Origin: Streptomyces sp. NBC_01549
Lineage (GTDB): Bacteria; Actinomycetota; Actinomycetes; Streptomycetales; Streptomycetaceae
NCBI RefSeq assembly: GCF_026339955.1
Contig: NZ_JAPEPW010000008.1
Span: forward strand, 1-57,214
Direction: 5' to 3'
DNA: 57,214 nt
Made by a program: the position numbers and the translations under genes. Under the pieces are notes generated by a model. It ran no database searches, was not told the origin of the DNA, and saw only the letters and a list, made by a program, of their open reading frames with translations. Below, one piece after another: positions 7,549 to 15,350 of the stretch; positions within the stretch are counted from its first letter, which is position 1; every line of letters begins with the position of its first letter.

Positions 7549-8811
7549 ATGTGCTTCGTCCACTCCGGCACCGTGAGAAACGGCAGCCTGATCCAGCAGA
7601 CGGCCGCGAGGTCGGGCTCGACCGCGCTCTCCGGTCTGGCCACCGGCGAGGGCCGTATCGGCGGCACGGACGTCGTCGGCTCCGGCAGCCCTGACCTGAC
7701 GGCCGGGCCGGGTGGGGTCAACGTCGTCGACGGATACGGCCGGGTGCTCCACAACCGCTGGAACAGAGATCTGCCTCCGGTCGCCACCGTACGGCCCGGC
7801 GAGGTCGTCCAGTTGCTGTGCCGGGACGCGTTGGACATCGGCGAGGCGGCCCGCACGATGACACCGGACGGAACGCTCACCATCGATCTGGGCCTGGTGC
7901 ACCCGCTCACCGGTCCGGTGGAGATCCAGGGAGCCGAGCCCGGCGACATCCTGGAGGTCGAGATCCTGGACGTCGGTCCTCTGGTCGACTTCGGCTATGT
8001 CGTCATCAGCCCGGTCCTCGGTCTCTTCGGATCCCTTCGCCCCGAGCTACTGGCTCCGCTCGCCCCCTGGAGCGAGGCTTCCCAGTTGAGCGACCCCACG
8101 CCCGGCCCGGCGGCCGGAGCCATTCCCGAGGACCAGCCGTACAACAGCGGTGCCCCGTTCCTGCAGACGTTCAGGTTCGAGCGGGGCCAGAGCAGTGGTT
8201 TCGCCGCTTTCACGGGTGTCGACACCGGTCGGGAGGCGCGGATCCCGATCGCCCCCTTCATGGGCATCCTGGGCGTCGCTCCCCTGCGCAAGGGGATGTA
8301 TCGCACCTTCTCGCCGGACGTCAGCGGAGGCATGGGCGGCAACACCGACATCCGGCAGCTGGTCAAAGGGTCACGTGTCCAACTCCCCGTGTACGTCCCG
8401 GGAGCCATGTTCTCCGCCGGGGACGGGCACATGGCACAGGGCGACGGCGAGGTGACGGGGACGGCCGTCGAGACCCTCATGGCCGTCACGCTGCGCTTCG
8501 GCCTGGTGAAGAACACCGTGATCGCCTCGCCTCGGGCCGTCGTCCCCGCAGCGGACCCCACACAGCTGGCCATGCCCGCCGAAATGCTCAACCAGGGCTA
8601 CTACCAGACCGTGGGCACCGGACCCGATCTGATGGACAACGCGAAGACAGCCGTCCGGGAGATGATCGACTGGCTGGTGAGCGACCAGCGGTTGAGCCTG
8701 CACGAGGCCTACACGCTGTGCAGCGTGGCCGGCGACCTGAAGATCAACGAGACGGTGGACCTCCCCAGATGGCTCGTGTCGATGACTCTGCCCCGCGGCA
8801 TCTTCGGCTGA
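7549..8811 (+). CDS. Acetamidase/formamidase family protein
   Basis: A 420-aa amidohydrolase of the FmdA/AmdA family, which releases ammonia from formamide, acetamide or related small amides. The diagnostic block lies at about residues 255-300: GGMGGNTDIRQLVKGSRV, then LPVYVPGAMFSAGDGHMAQGDGEV. An N-terminal beta-rich portion contains GDILEVEILD. The ATG follows a GGAGG site. The first ~45 residues, beginning MCFVHSG, are longer than the conserved core and poorly conserved-looking, so the true N-terminus is slightly uncertain. It stands alone between the ring-cleavage operon and IS debris. A contribution to nitrogen-containing aromatic catabolism is only speculation. Confidence 0.87.
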   Translation: MCFVHSGTVRNGSLIQQTAARSGSTALSGLATGEGRIGGTDVVGSGSPDLTAGPGGVNVVDGYGRVLHNRWNRDLPPVATVRPGEVVQLLCRDALDIGEAARTMTPDGTLTIDLGLVHPLTGPVEIQGAEPGDILEVEILDVGPLVDFGYVVISPVLGLFGSLRPELLAPLAPWSEASQLSDPTPGPAAGAIPEDQPYNSGAPFLQTFRFERGQSSGFAAFTGVDTGREARIPIAPFMGILGVAPLRKGMYRTFSPDVSGGMGGNTDIRQLVKGSRVQLPVYVPGAMFSAGDGHMAQGDGEVTGTAVETLMAVTLRFGLVKNTVIASPRAVVPAADPTQLAMPAEMLNQGYYQTVGTGPDLMDNAKTAVREMIDWLVSDQRLSLHEAYTLCSVAGDLKINETVDLPRWLVSMTLPRGIFG

Positions 8812-8881
8812 CCGACCCGCAGACGCTCCGATCCGGGTAGGGACCGGGGCCCAGACACCCCGGGATGCCCCGACGTTCCGG

Positions 8882-9080
8882 TGCGTCGACGTCATCAGGT
8901 GCCGACGCTCCCTGCAAAAGCAGCCGCCCGGCGGCGTCGCCGTCGAGCCGACCGATCATGGTCTCGGACGGCCCCGGGGTGGGCTGACCGCCAAGGTTCA
9001 CCTCGCCGTCGAGCGGGGACAAAAGCCACTGTCCATCGTGATCACAGCCGGTCAGCCGGGTGGCTCGCCGTCCGCTACGA
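8882..9080 (+). pseudogene. IS5-family transposase remnant
   Basis: One frame reads CVDVIRCRR..., PPGGVAVEPTDHGLGRPRGGL, then TAKVHLAVERGQKPLSIVITAGQ. This is the central catalytic block of the Streptomyces IS5-type transposases (DHGLGRSRGGL then HLA...GQKPLS...TAGQ). Both upstream and downstream parts are lost, and the frame runs into unrelated sequence after GGSPS. No terminal repeats are recognisable. It is a fossil, not an active element. Confidence 0.75.
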
Positions 9081-9141
9081 GGCGACCGTGCTGGCCGCAG
9101 TCCTCAACGACGGGCTGCAACCAGCACGGACCCGATAGGTC

Positions 9142-9600
9142 CTAGCCCTTGATGTTGAGCGCAGTTCCGTACAGCCGGTCCACCTTCAACCGGATGACCA
9201 CCCGACGCTCTGCAACCTGTTGTTCCAGGAACGCATCTTCATCCTCGGGCTTCGCGGCCTTCGGGATCATCCCGAGCAGTTCCCGCCCCACCGCGTCACC
9301 GCGAACCGTCGTGATCTCGGAGACCTCGGCCTCGCCTTCGGCGACGGCGAACGACCACACGTCGCCGCCCTGCACATGCAGCGCCGCCTGCGGGTTGCGC
9401 CGCAGATGCCGGACCTTGATCCGGTCGACTGTCGTCGAGAACCGCACGATGCGAGCTTCGGCGTCCCAGCTGTACAGCATGGTGGTCAGGTGGGGGTGGC
9501 CACTGCGCTTGACCGTGGCGAGCGTACCGAACTGCTGCTTGCCAAGCAGGTTGGAGAGCGTTTCGTCGTCCAGTGGGCGAGGCGCTGGTCCTTGAGTCAT
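9142..9600 (-). CDS. PPOX-class (F420-dependent type) oxidoreductase
   Basis: A 152-aa split-barrel flavin/deazaflavin-binding protein of the pyridoxamine-phosphate-oxidase superfamily. The pattern is typical of actinobacterial PPOX class F420-dependent proteins: FGTLATVKRSGHPHLTTMLYSWD (substrate/cofactor strands), RFSTTVDRIKVRHLRRNPQAALHV and a C-terminal RVVIRLKVDRLYG. These reduce diverse cytosolic substrates or bind F420, and the substrate here is unknown. It points leftward, away from a 200-bp gap before the TetR gene, and shares no clear operon. Confidence 0.85.
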   Translation of the reverse strand: MTQGPAPRPLDDETLSNLLGKQQFGTLATVKRSGHPHLTTMLYSWDAEARIVRFSTTVDRIKVRHLRRNPQAALHVQGGDVWSFAVAEGEAEVSEITTVRGDAVGRELLGMIPKAAKPEDEDAFLEQQVAERRVVIRLKVDRLYGTALNIKG

Positions 9601-9798
9601 GACGTGATCAACGCGCTTGGCTGCCCAGCAATTTCATGAACGCCGTAGGTTCAACGCCCCCTTCCGGTCCTCGTCATGGAAGTGTGCTGCCCCGGCCTGG
9701 CCCGCTCGCTGTCCCCTGGCAAGCCCGCGACACAAGGGACCGTTGTTCGAACGGTGGTCGCCGTCCGGCCCAGCCGCCCGGCCTGATCGGCGGCTCCG

Positions 9799-10407
9799 TC
9801 ACTTCGAGCCGTAATACAGCCGGAGGAAGTCCTCCATCGCCGCGTTGACGCCGGCGCGGTCACCGGTGGCGAGCAGGTCGAGCAGCAGACCACGGACGGT
9901 GGCGAGTCCCAGCCTGGCGCGGTTCCGGGCCACGGCAGGGTCCGCCCCCGCGGCGACCTCGGCGGCCACGAGCGGCTCCAGCCAGTCGTTCACGAGCCCT
10001 TCGAGGACCGGGGCAGCCTCGGGACGGCCCCGCAGCGCGTGCCCGTAGATTTCGAAGAAGAGCCGCTCCTGACCGGCCAGTCGAGGGTCCGTCAGCTGCT
10101 GCCAGAGGAGCCGCGCGGCATCGGCGGGCGAGAGAGCGGGTTCCAGGCGGAGCCGGGACAGCAGATCACGCTGGCGCTGCTCCGACGTCCGGACGATCTC
10201 GACGAGCAGGTGTTCCTTGGAGCCGAAATAGTGGATCAGCATGCGGTGACTGACGCCGATCGCGGTGCCCAGGCCGCGCAGGCTCAGGTCTGCGATGCCG
10301 TGTGCCGCGACGTAGTCGACGGCCGCGTTCACCAATTGAGCGCGCCGGTCCCCGTCCGTGCCGGGCGCTGCCTCGCCCTCAGGGTGTGAGCCGACCGTAT
10401 TCACCAC
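9799..10407 (-). CDS. TetR-family repressor, divergent from an SRPBCC gene
   Basis: About 202 aa. The N-terminal HTH is clear (LSLRGLGTAIGVSHRMLIHYFGSKEHLL), followed by a helical ligand-binding domain. The frame stays open to an ATG at 10467, but that start would lie inside the divergent gene and both operators. The GTG pair at 10405-10407 and 10402-10404 is therefore preferred. Two palindromic sites occupy the intergenic space (see 10416-10454), so it likely represses itself and the SRPBCC gene. The inducer is unknown. Confidence 0.85.
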   Translation of the reverse strand: MVNTVGSHPEGEAAPGTDGDRRAQLVNAAVDYVAAHGIADLSLRGLGTAIGVSHRMLIHYFGSKEHLLVEIVRTSEQRQRDLLSRLRLEPALSPADAARLLWQQLTDPRLAGQERLFFEIYGHALRGRPEAAPVLEGLVNDWLEPLVAAEVAAGADPAVARNRARLGLATVRGLLLDLLATGDRAGVNAAMEDFLRLYYGSK

Positions 10408-10415
10408 CTCACGAG

Positions 10416-10454
10416 TGTACCAATTGGTACATGCCCTGTGTACCGTGTGGTACA
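10416..10454. promoter_or_regulatory. Tandem TetR operators in a divergent promoter
   Basis: Site 1 is the perfect 16-bp palindrome TGTACCAATTGGTACA (10416-10431). Site 2, TGTACCGTGTGGTACA (10439-10454), keeps both half-sites TGTACC/GGTACA and differs only in the centre. The centres are 23 bp apart. Site 2 overlaps the SRPBCC start codon, which implies very short leaders and tight repression. Confidence 0.8.
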
Positions 10455-10918
10455 TGAAGTCTGTCACCGTGTCGATCGACGTACCGCAGACGCCCGAGCA
10501 GGTCTACGACTTCCTCGATGTCATGGCTCACCACGAGCGATTCACCGACCACTACCTGACCGACTGGCGCTACAGCGGCCCCGGCCGCGGCATCGGATCG
10601 TGCGCCACGGTCACAGTCGCGCTGGGCGGCACGAAGACCGACGTCACCGTCGAGGTCGTCGAGGCCGACCCCCCGCGGCGCATCGTCGAACGGAACGTCA
10701 GCGCGGCCGGCCGACGCCTGGCCCACGGCACCTACACCATCGAACCGCTGCGGACCGGTGGGAGTCGCGTGTCGTTCACGTACGCCTGGGCGCGCGCCCC
10801 GCTCGCCGACCGTCTGCTGGCACTCGTCGTCCGGGCCACGATACGACGCGCCAACCGCACGGTGATGCGACGCCTGGCCACCGAGTTGGCTCACCATGTG
10901 TCCGCTGCCGGATCCTGA
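10454..10918 (+). CDS. SRPBCC (polyketide cyclase/START-like) protein
   Basis: A 154-aa helix-grip protein with a hydrophobic ligand pocket. It opens with the characteristic VSIDVPQTPEQVYDFLDVMAHHERF, followed by alternating strands and a long amphipathic C-terminal helix. Function cannot be assigned beyond lipid or polyketide binding. The ATG overlaps the second operator, leaving almost no leader, so the mRNA may be nearly leaderless. It is controlled by the adjacent TetR gene. Confidence 0.8.
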   Translation: MKSVTVSIDVPQTPEQVYDFLDVMAHHERFTDHYLTDWRYSGPGRGIGSCATVTVALGGTKTDVTVEVVEADPPRRIVERNVSAAGRRLAHGTYTIEPLRTGGSRVSFTYAWARAPLADRLLALVVRATIRRANRTVMRRLATELAHHVSAAGS

Positions 10919-11103
10919 CGTCGGTCCGTGTCGGCCGGGCGCCGGAACTGGCCGCGTCCGTACGTGAAGCGCCGTCAGGTCCTCTTGGAGGTGCTCGCCG
11001 ATGCCGGTCCGCCGATCGAGCCGGTGTGGTCGGCCACCGACCTCGGCGAGGCCCTGCTCTGGTGCGAGGCACTGCAGGGCCCAGGGACAGAGGCGTCCCC
11101 GGC

Positions 11104-11751
11104 TCAGGCCCGCGCGCCGCCGTCGACCCGTAGGACCGAGCCGGTCACGTAGGAGGAGCGGTCGCTGAGGAGCCACGCGGCGGCCTGCGCGATCTCCTGC
11201 GGGTCTGCCGCGCGGCGCAGCGGGGTGTGCGCCGTGAGTCGCTCTCGGAGACCGGGGGATGCTTCTTCCCAGGTACGTATCATCTCGGTCGACGTGTGGC
11301 CGGGGGCGATGGCGTTGACGCGGATGCCTTCCGGGCCGTAGGTGACGGCGGCCGACTCGGTGTGGCTGTTGACCGCCCGTTTCATCGCGCTGTAGGCGGG
11401 CAGCTCGGGGTTGCCCATCAGGCTGCCGACGGATGAGTTGTTGACGATGGCGCCCGTCCCTGCGGTGGTTCGGATGGCGGCGATCTCGGCGACCATGGCC
11501 AGCCAGACGCCCTTGAGGTTCACGTCGTAGATGTGGTCGAGGTCGGCCTGCGGCATCTGGTCCATCGGGCCGGGCCGCTGGATCGTCGCACCGTTGTTGA
11601 AGGCGATGTCGAGCCGGCCGTACAGGTTCACGGCTCGGTCCACGGCGGCGCGCACGCTGGTCGCCTCGGCCAGGTCGCACACCACGTACTCCGCGGTGCC
11701 GCCCGCCGCCCGGATCTCCTCGGTCACCGTACACAGCGCATGGACGTCACC
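11104..11751 (-). pseudogene. N-terminally truncated short-chain dehydrogenase (SDR)
   Basis: The C-terminal four-fifths of a classical SDR is intact: CDLAEATSVRAAV, LDIAFNNGA, the IVNNSS serine, the YSAMKRAV Tyr-x3-Lys pair, EGIRVNAIAPGH and a C-terminal YVTGSVLRVDGG. The first ~35 residues with the TGxxxGIG cofactor-binding glycines are missing. In their place the frame runs into unrelated sequence (TIVTGAGPKQG...). Without the nucleotide-binding strand it should be inactive. The break near 11751 looks like a recombination junction. Confidence 0.8.
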
Positions 11752-11992
11752 CGTTGAGCTGCACCGGCCGCACTTCAGCGTCCCCTGTTTTGGACCGGCG
11801 CCGGTCACAATCGTTCGCGCACTTCTGAGCCCTGCCCTGCACCGCACGGCCCCGCTCTTCGCACTCGGCCCGAAGACCAGCGACGTGATTCCCTACGACG
11901 GCATCCGCCAGGCTGCGCGCCTGGCACCCACAGCACCGTCCTGACAGCGGGGCCGCGCCCGAAGTGGCTGTGACCGCGCTTTCGCGCGCCGG

Positions 11993-12610
11993 TCACAGAC
12001 TCGCGAGGAGGCCCTCCAGCGGGCCCGGTACCTGTCCGGGTGCGAGGGTCTCCACCAGGAGACGGCCGTAACGGATCTTGCGGCCCTTCTTCGTGCCCAG
12101 GAAGCGCCGCAACTGCTGCTGCCGGGGCCGACCCTGCTGCGCGGGCTGGCCCAGGAAGGTCTGCCAGGCCCGCAGGTCGCCCCCGGCCCCGATGGCCTCC
12201 TCCACGCGCGCCGTGCCCAGCGCGCGGATGAGCTCGTCCTCCAGGTCCGCCACGCACACGAAGAAGCCCTCGCGCGGCACCCCGGCCCGCTTCAGGCCGC
12301 GGTCGTAGAACCGCTGCTCGCCCACGTCGCACAGTCCCCTCAGGCGCAGGCCAAGACCGGGTGGCCCGAGGAGACCGGCGTAGCGGCCGATACTCATCGC
12401 CCCGCCCATCGCCACCACGCACACCCCCTCGGCGGCCAGGTCCCGGCCACACCGTGCGGCCAGCGCCTCGACGGCCGCGAAGTCACTCGGCCCTTCCACC
12501 AGCACCGCCGTCCGCAGCCCCAGTCGCACAGCCAGATCACTCGCCGGACCGCCGGGGCCGCCCGCCGCCCAGCGGCTGACCGTGTCCCGGAATACGTGCA
12601 TGTCCGCCAT
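11993..12610 (-). CDS. TOPRIM-domain protein (OLD-nuclease-like fragment)
   Basis: About 205 aa from ATG 12610 (a second ATG lies four codons later). The TOPRIM fold shows in AVLVEGPSDFAAVEALA (Glu39, with SD at 42-43), VVAMGGAMSIGRYAGLLG, and RLRGLCDVGEQRFYDRGL (Asp95), followed by FFVCVADLEDELIRALG. This combination resembles the C-terminal TOPRIM part of OLD-family nucleases, but no ATPase domain is attached. Stand-alone versions are found in actinobacteria. A role in DNA processing or phage defence is possible but unproven. The neighbours are gene fragments. Confidence 0.7.
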   Translation of the reverse strand: MADMHVFRDTVSRWAAGGPGGPASDLAVRLGLRTAVLVEGPSDFAAVEALAARCGRDLAAEGVCVVAMGGAMSIGRYAGLLGPPGLGLRLRGLCDVGEQRFYDRGLKRAGVPREGFFVCVADLEDELIRALGTARVEEAIGAGGDLRAWQTFLGQPAQQGRPRQQQLRRFLGTKKGRKIRYGRLLVETLAPGQVPGPLEGLLASL

Positions 12611-12773
12611 GGAGCGAGTCTGCACTCCCACCGACCGGCACGACACTGAATATTCGACGGCCCCGCTCGGCACGCCCGCCCCCCTCGTGCTCACCTGAGC
12701 CTGACCACCCACCCGGGGTCACGGCGCATGAGCAGACAGGGCTCATGTGTCGGGGTACCGTCAGGGCTCCGCC

Positions 12774-12962
12774 TCAGGACGGGGCGAGGACGCAGAACTC
12801 GTGGCCCTCCGGGTCGGCCAGGCACGTCCACGGGACGTCGCCCTGGCCGAGGTCGAGGTCGGTGGCGCCGAGGGCCCGCAGCCGGGCCACCTCCGCTGCT
12901 TTGTCGTCACCGGGGTACGGCAGCAGGTCACGATGGACGCGGTCCGGCACGGTCTTCACGCC
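12774..12962 (-). pseudogene. C-terminal fragment of a VOC/glyoxalase-like protein
   Basis: About 62 residues remain: KTVPDRVHRDL, then AAEVARLRALGATDLDLGQGD, then VPWTCLADPEGHEFCVLAPS. This is the standard second half of Streptomyces VOC (glyoxalase/bleomycin-resistance fold) proteins. The N-terminal half-barrel is missing. Upstream the frame runs without a start into sequence adjoining the tap fragment. Confidence 0.75.
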
Positions 12963-13011
12963 GAGCGTGCAATGGCCGGCTCGCCAACCAGTGCCGCGAC
13001 AGGCGACGTTC

Positions 13012-13885
13012 GTGCGTCGGCGCACCGAGGCCGACGACCATGCCGTTCGCGCCGGCGGCGAAGGCCATGTTCACGTCGATGCCGACCAGGAACCGCCGGG
13101 TACATTCGGCGCCGGTGAGGGGGCGCGCCCAGTCGTACGCCTCCTCCGCCAGGACCTCCGCCGGGCTCCGGCGGTGGAAGCGGGGCAGGCCGGCGAGGAG
13201 TGGGTGTCCGTCGGGGGCCTCGCACGGTGCCGGGTCGACCGGGTCCTTTCCCAGCGAGCCGGGGTTGTGCACGCTGTGCCGCACGCCGTTGGCGTCCGGT
13301 TCGGACGCGCGGGTCGGCGGGTGCAGCGCGGTCATCAGCTCCAGGCCGGTGACGGCGGTGGAGCCGCGCGACGTCATCACCCGCGACGCGAACGTGCCCA
13401 GGAGCCGGGCGAGTTCGGCCGGCGGAAGCTGTCCGGCCTCGCCCCAGTGGCGGGTGCCGAGTGCGTGCCAGGACGGGCTGCACAGCTGGACACAGGCCCG
13501 CTGCGAGCCCTGCGCCGGACGGTAGATCCGCGCCCACCGGCCGAACCCGCGCTTCGTCAGCTTCCAGTCGGCCAGCGCCGGGATCGACCTGGCGGGTACG
13601 TCAAGGACCAGACCGTCGACGCAGTACGCGACGACGTTGCCGTCTTCGACGTCGACGACGGCCGCGGCCCGTTCCCGAAGCAGGGGTCGGCGCCCGCCAA
13701 AGTGTTCGCCGGGGCCGCCTTCTTCACGCCCGGGCGCCGGATTTACGGACACAGCCCGCGCCTCCGCCGGGACGGGGACGCCGGCGGACGTCTCGCGCAC
13801 CGCCGTGTCCTGCACGGGCGCGGCCGCGTCGGGGACCACCGGGAAGCGCGCCGCCAGGCCGTCCAGGAGCCGGGCGTAGGCGGGT
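13012..13885 (-). pseudogene. tap: Decayed telomere-associated protein gene
   Basis: About 290 codons match the conserved Streptomyces Tap protein (about 700 aa), which recruits terminal protein to linear replicon ends. Visible pieces, in order, are AYARLLDGLAARFP, VVDVEDGNVVAYCVDGLVLDV, ADWKLTKRGFGRWARIYRPA, LCSPSWHALGTRHWGEAGQL, SRVMTSRGSTAVTGLELMTA, HNPGSLGKDPVDPAPCEAPD and VGIDVNMAFAAGANGMVVGL. Relative to the family, the N-terminal HTH, about 60 residues after LDVPARSIP and the entire C-terminal half are missing. Although the remaining frame is open, it cannot be functional. It suggests origin from a linear plasmid or chromosome end. Confidence 0.8.
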
Positions 13886-13889
13886 GCGC

Positions 13890-14010
13890 CGGCCGCCTGC
13901 CACGATGCACCACCCGCACATCCCCGGCCGTCAGATGCTCGAGCCGGCCGCGTACCGCCACACCGGACGGGCCCGGGGCGACGAACGGCCCGGCCATCAC
14001 CCGCAGCCCG
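13890..14010 (-). pseudogene. Possible N-terminal fragment of a TnpB-like transposase
   Basis: Just upstream of the tap fragment, another minus frame reads MAGPFVAPGPSGVAVRGRLE, then HLTAGDVRVV. This recalls the start of Streptomyces IS200/IS605-type TnpB proteins (VRDRLxHLTAxDEAVLR). Only about 30 residues remain, so the call is tentative. Confidence 0.35.
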
Positions 14011-14199
14011 GAAGCCGACCGCTCCCGCCGGCCACCCCGGAGGCCGCGGTCGCTGTTGAGGCCCTGGTGGAGGTTCTGATCACCGACAGCCCAGAGCCCG
14101 CAACGAGCTGAGAGTTCGGGTGTGTGCTGCGGGATCGTCAGACGGTCCTACGTTGCGGGCAGAGCCCGCTTCGGCCGTCCCGACAAGGCTTGGGGAGTG

Positions 14200-14760
14200 T
14201 CAGAGCTGCACCGTCTCTGTCGCCTGACGCGACGGGTCGGGCGGTGGCGCTGCGGCTGTCAGCCATTGCAGGCGGGGCGGTCCGCCCCGGCCGTCGAATT
14301 CGAGGAAGGCCGCCTGCCGGTACTGGAAAAGGGTCAGGAAACCGTCGAGCTTGCGGTAGTCACTCGCACGGTCGCAGGCCCGTACGGTGCCCTGCTTCGC
14401 TTCTACGACAAGCAGGTTGCGGCTGAGGTCGCCCGTTCCGTCGTGCACGATCAGGTCGGGACGAACCTGCAGGTCCTGGCCGTCGTCGCCCCATCCCTCG
14501 AGATACTTGGTCCGCAGAATCTCAAGGCCCTCGCGATCGCGGTCGTGCCAGCGGTTGTACTCCGAGTCGACGCGGAAACCCTCGCCGAGAGCCGCATCGA
14601 TACGAGGCTGCAAAGCGCCTTCGACCTTCGCCATCACGGACTGCTCCTGCGTCCGCTCACGGACCACCTCCGGGAAGCGCAGCCACACATGGCGCAGCGC
14701 GGCGCGTAAGGCCTCCCGTACGAGACTGTCGGTCTTCGCGCATTCCTGCCGTGTCGTCAT
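14200..14760 (-). CDS. PD-(D/E)XK nuclease-like protein of unknown function
   Basis: A 186-aa protein from the ATG at 14760. The central region has the nuclease-fold signature: a possible Glu at 67 (VDSEYNRW), then RPDLIVHDG (Asp102), then NLLVVEAKQ (Glu120-x-Lys122). An N-terminal helical region and a C-terminal tail flank it. Small proteins of this kind are often restriction- or repair-related, but no methylase or partner gene is adjacent. It sits in a mosaic of fragments together with a TOPRIM protein, typical of an accessory island. Confidence 0.7.
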   Translation of the reverse strand: MTTRQECAKTDSLVREALRAALRHVWLRFPEVVRERTQEQSVMAKVEGALQPRIDAALGEGFRVDSEYNRWHDRDREGLEILRTKYLEGWGDDGQDLQVRPDLIVHDGTGDLSRNLLVVEAKQGTVRACDRASDYRKLDGFLTLFQYRQAAFLEFDGRGGPPRLQWLTAAAPPPDPSRQATETVQL

Positions 14761-15083
14761 GCACGGCAGTATGACGCCGGCCACCGACAACGAGGGCGTC
14801 AGGATGTTCGCCGACAGGGTCAGGGAGTTCCGGTGCCGTCGAAGCGCTGAACCGGGTGGAGACGCCCGGCGAGCCGTGTACGGCCGGGCTGGGGTGGCCG
14901 CACAGGTGCGACCACCCTCCACCTCGCGCGACAACTCCGCCCTCGCACCCGGCCGGCTGCCCGCGCTCACGCCGTCCCTGTCGGACCCCGCTCACCCGGC
15001 CCGGACAGGCACATACCGTCACCTCCCTGCGGCCTGCCCCGCACGGCAGGCCCTCACCGTCCCGTCGCCGGCCGCCCGGCGGG
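14761..15083. other. Gene-free interval
   Basis: No convincing coding frame. The interval lies between the start of the nuclease-like gene and the end of the small secreted-protein gene, both on the minus strand, and should carry the former's promoter. Confidence 0.5.
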
Positions 15084-15350
15084 TCAGTCGTCGTCCTTGC
15101 GCTGGTGTGCCGCGACCAGGGCCTCGATCATGTCGACGGTGCTGCCCTCGTGGTCGCTGCCGGCCGTTCCGCTGCCCTGCTGGATGTTCGCGGTCCGGTC
15201 CACCTCGAGGATCGAGTCGGCGTGCGAGTTGTCGAGCACGGTGATCAGGCTGTCGCCCGCGGCCGCCGGTGCTGCCGCGGCGCCCAGCAGGGCCGCCGCC
15301 AGGACGGCGGCCCTACCCAGCGGCCGCGGTGGGACGCGCCCCGGTGTCAC
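15084..15350 (-). CDS. Small secreted protein, translationally coupled
   Basis: An 88-aa protein from a GTG whose first four bases (15347-15350) overlap the TGA of the upstream enzyme gene (GTGA). It has a clear Sec signal: an Arg-containing start, then LGRAAVLAAALLGAAAAPAAAG. The ~60-residue polar, acidic mature part (SLITVLDNSHADSILEVDRT...) has no cysteine or known domain. I do not recognise the family. The coupling implies that it is made together with the PEP-mutase-family enzyme. A lone start-stop overlap of this kind is good evidence that this short frame is real. Confidence 0.65.
   Translation of the reverse strand: MTPGRVPPRPLGRAAVLAAALLGAAAAPAAAGDSLITVLDNSHADSILEVDRTANIQQGSGTAGSDHEGSTVDMIEALVAAHQRKDDD

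Noticed and set aside
6753..7694. Open frame bridging the isomerase end and the amidase start
   Set aside because: Arg/Pro-rich, crosses the terminator at 6943-6980, and has no recognisable protein features.
10928..11152. Possible 74-aa gene after the SRPBCC gene
   Set aside because: Some protein-like sequence (RQVLLEVLADAG...), but no convincing start or family, and it overlaps the end of the SDR remnant.
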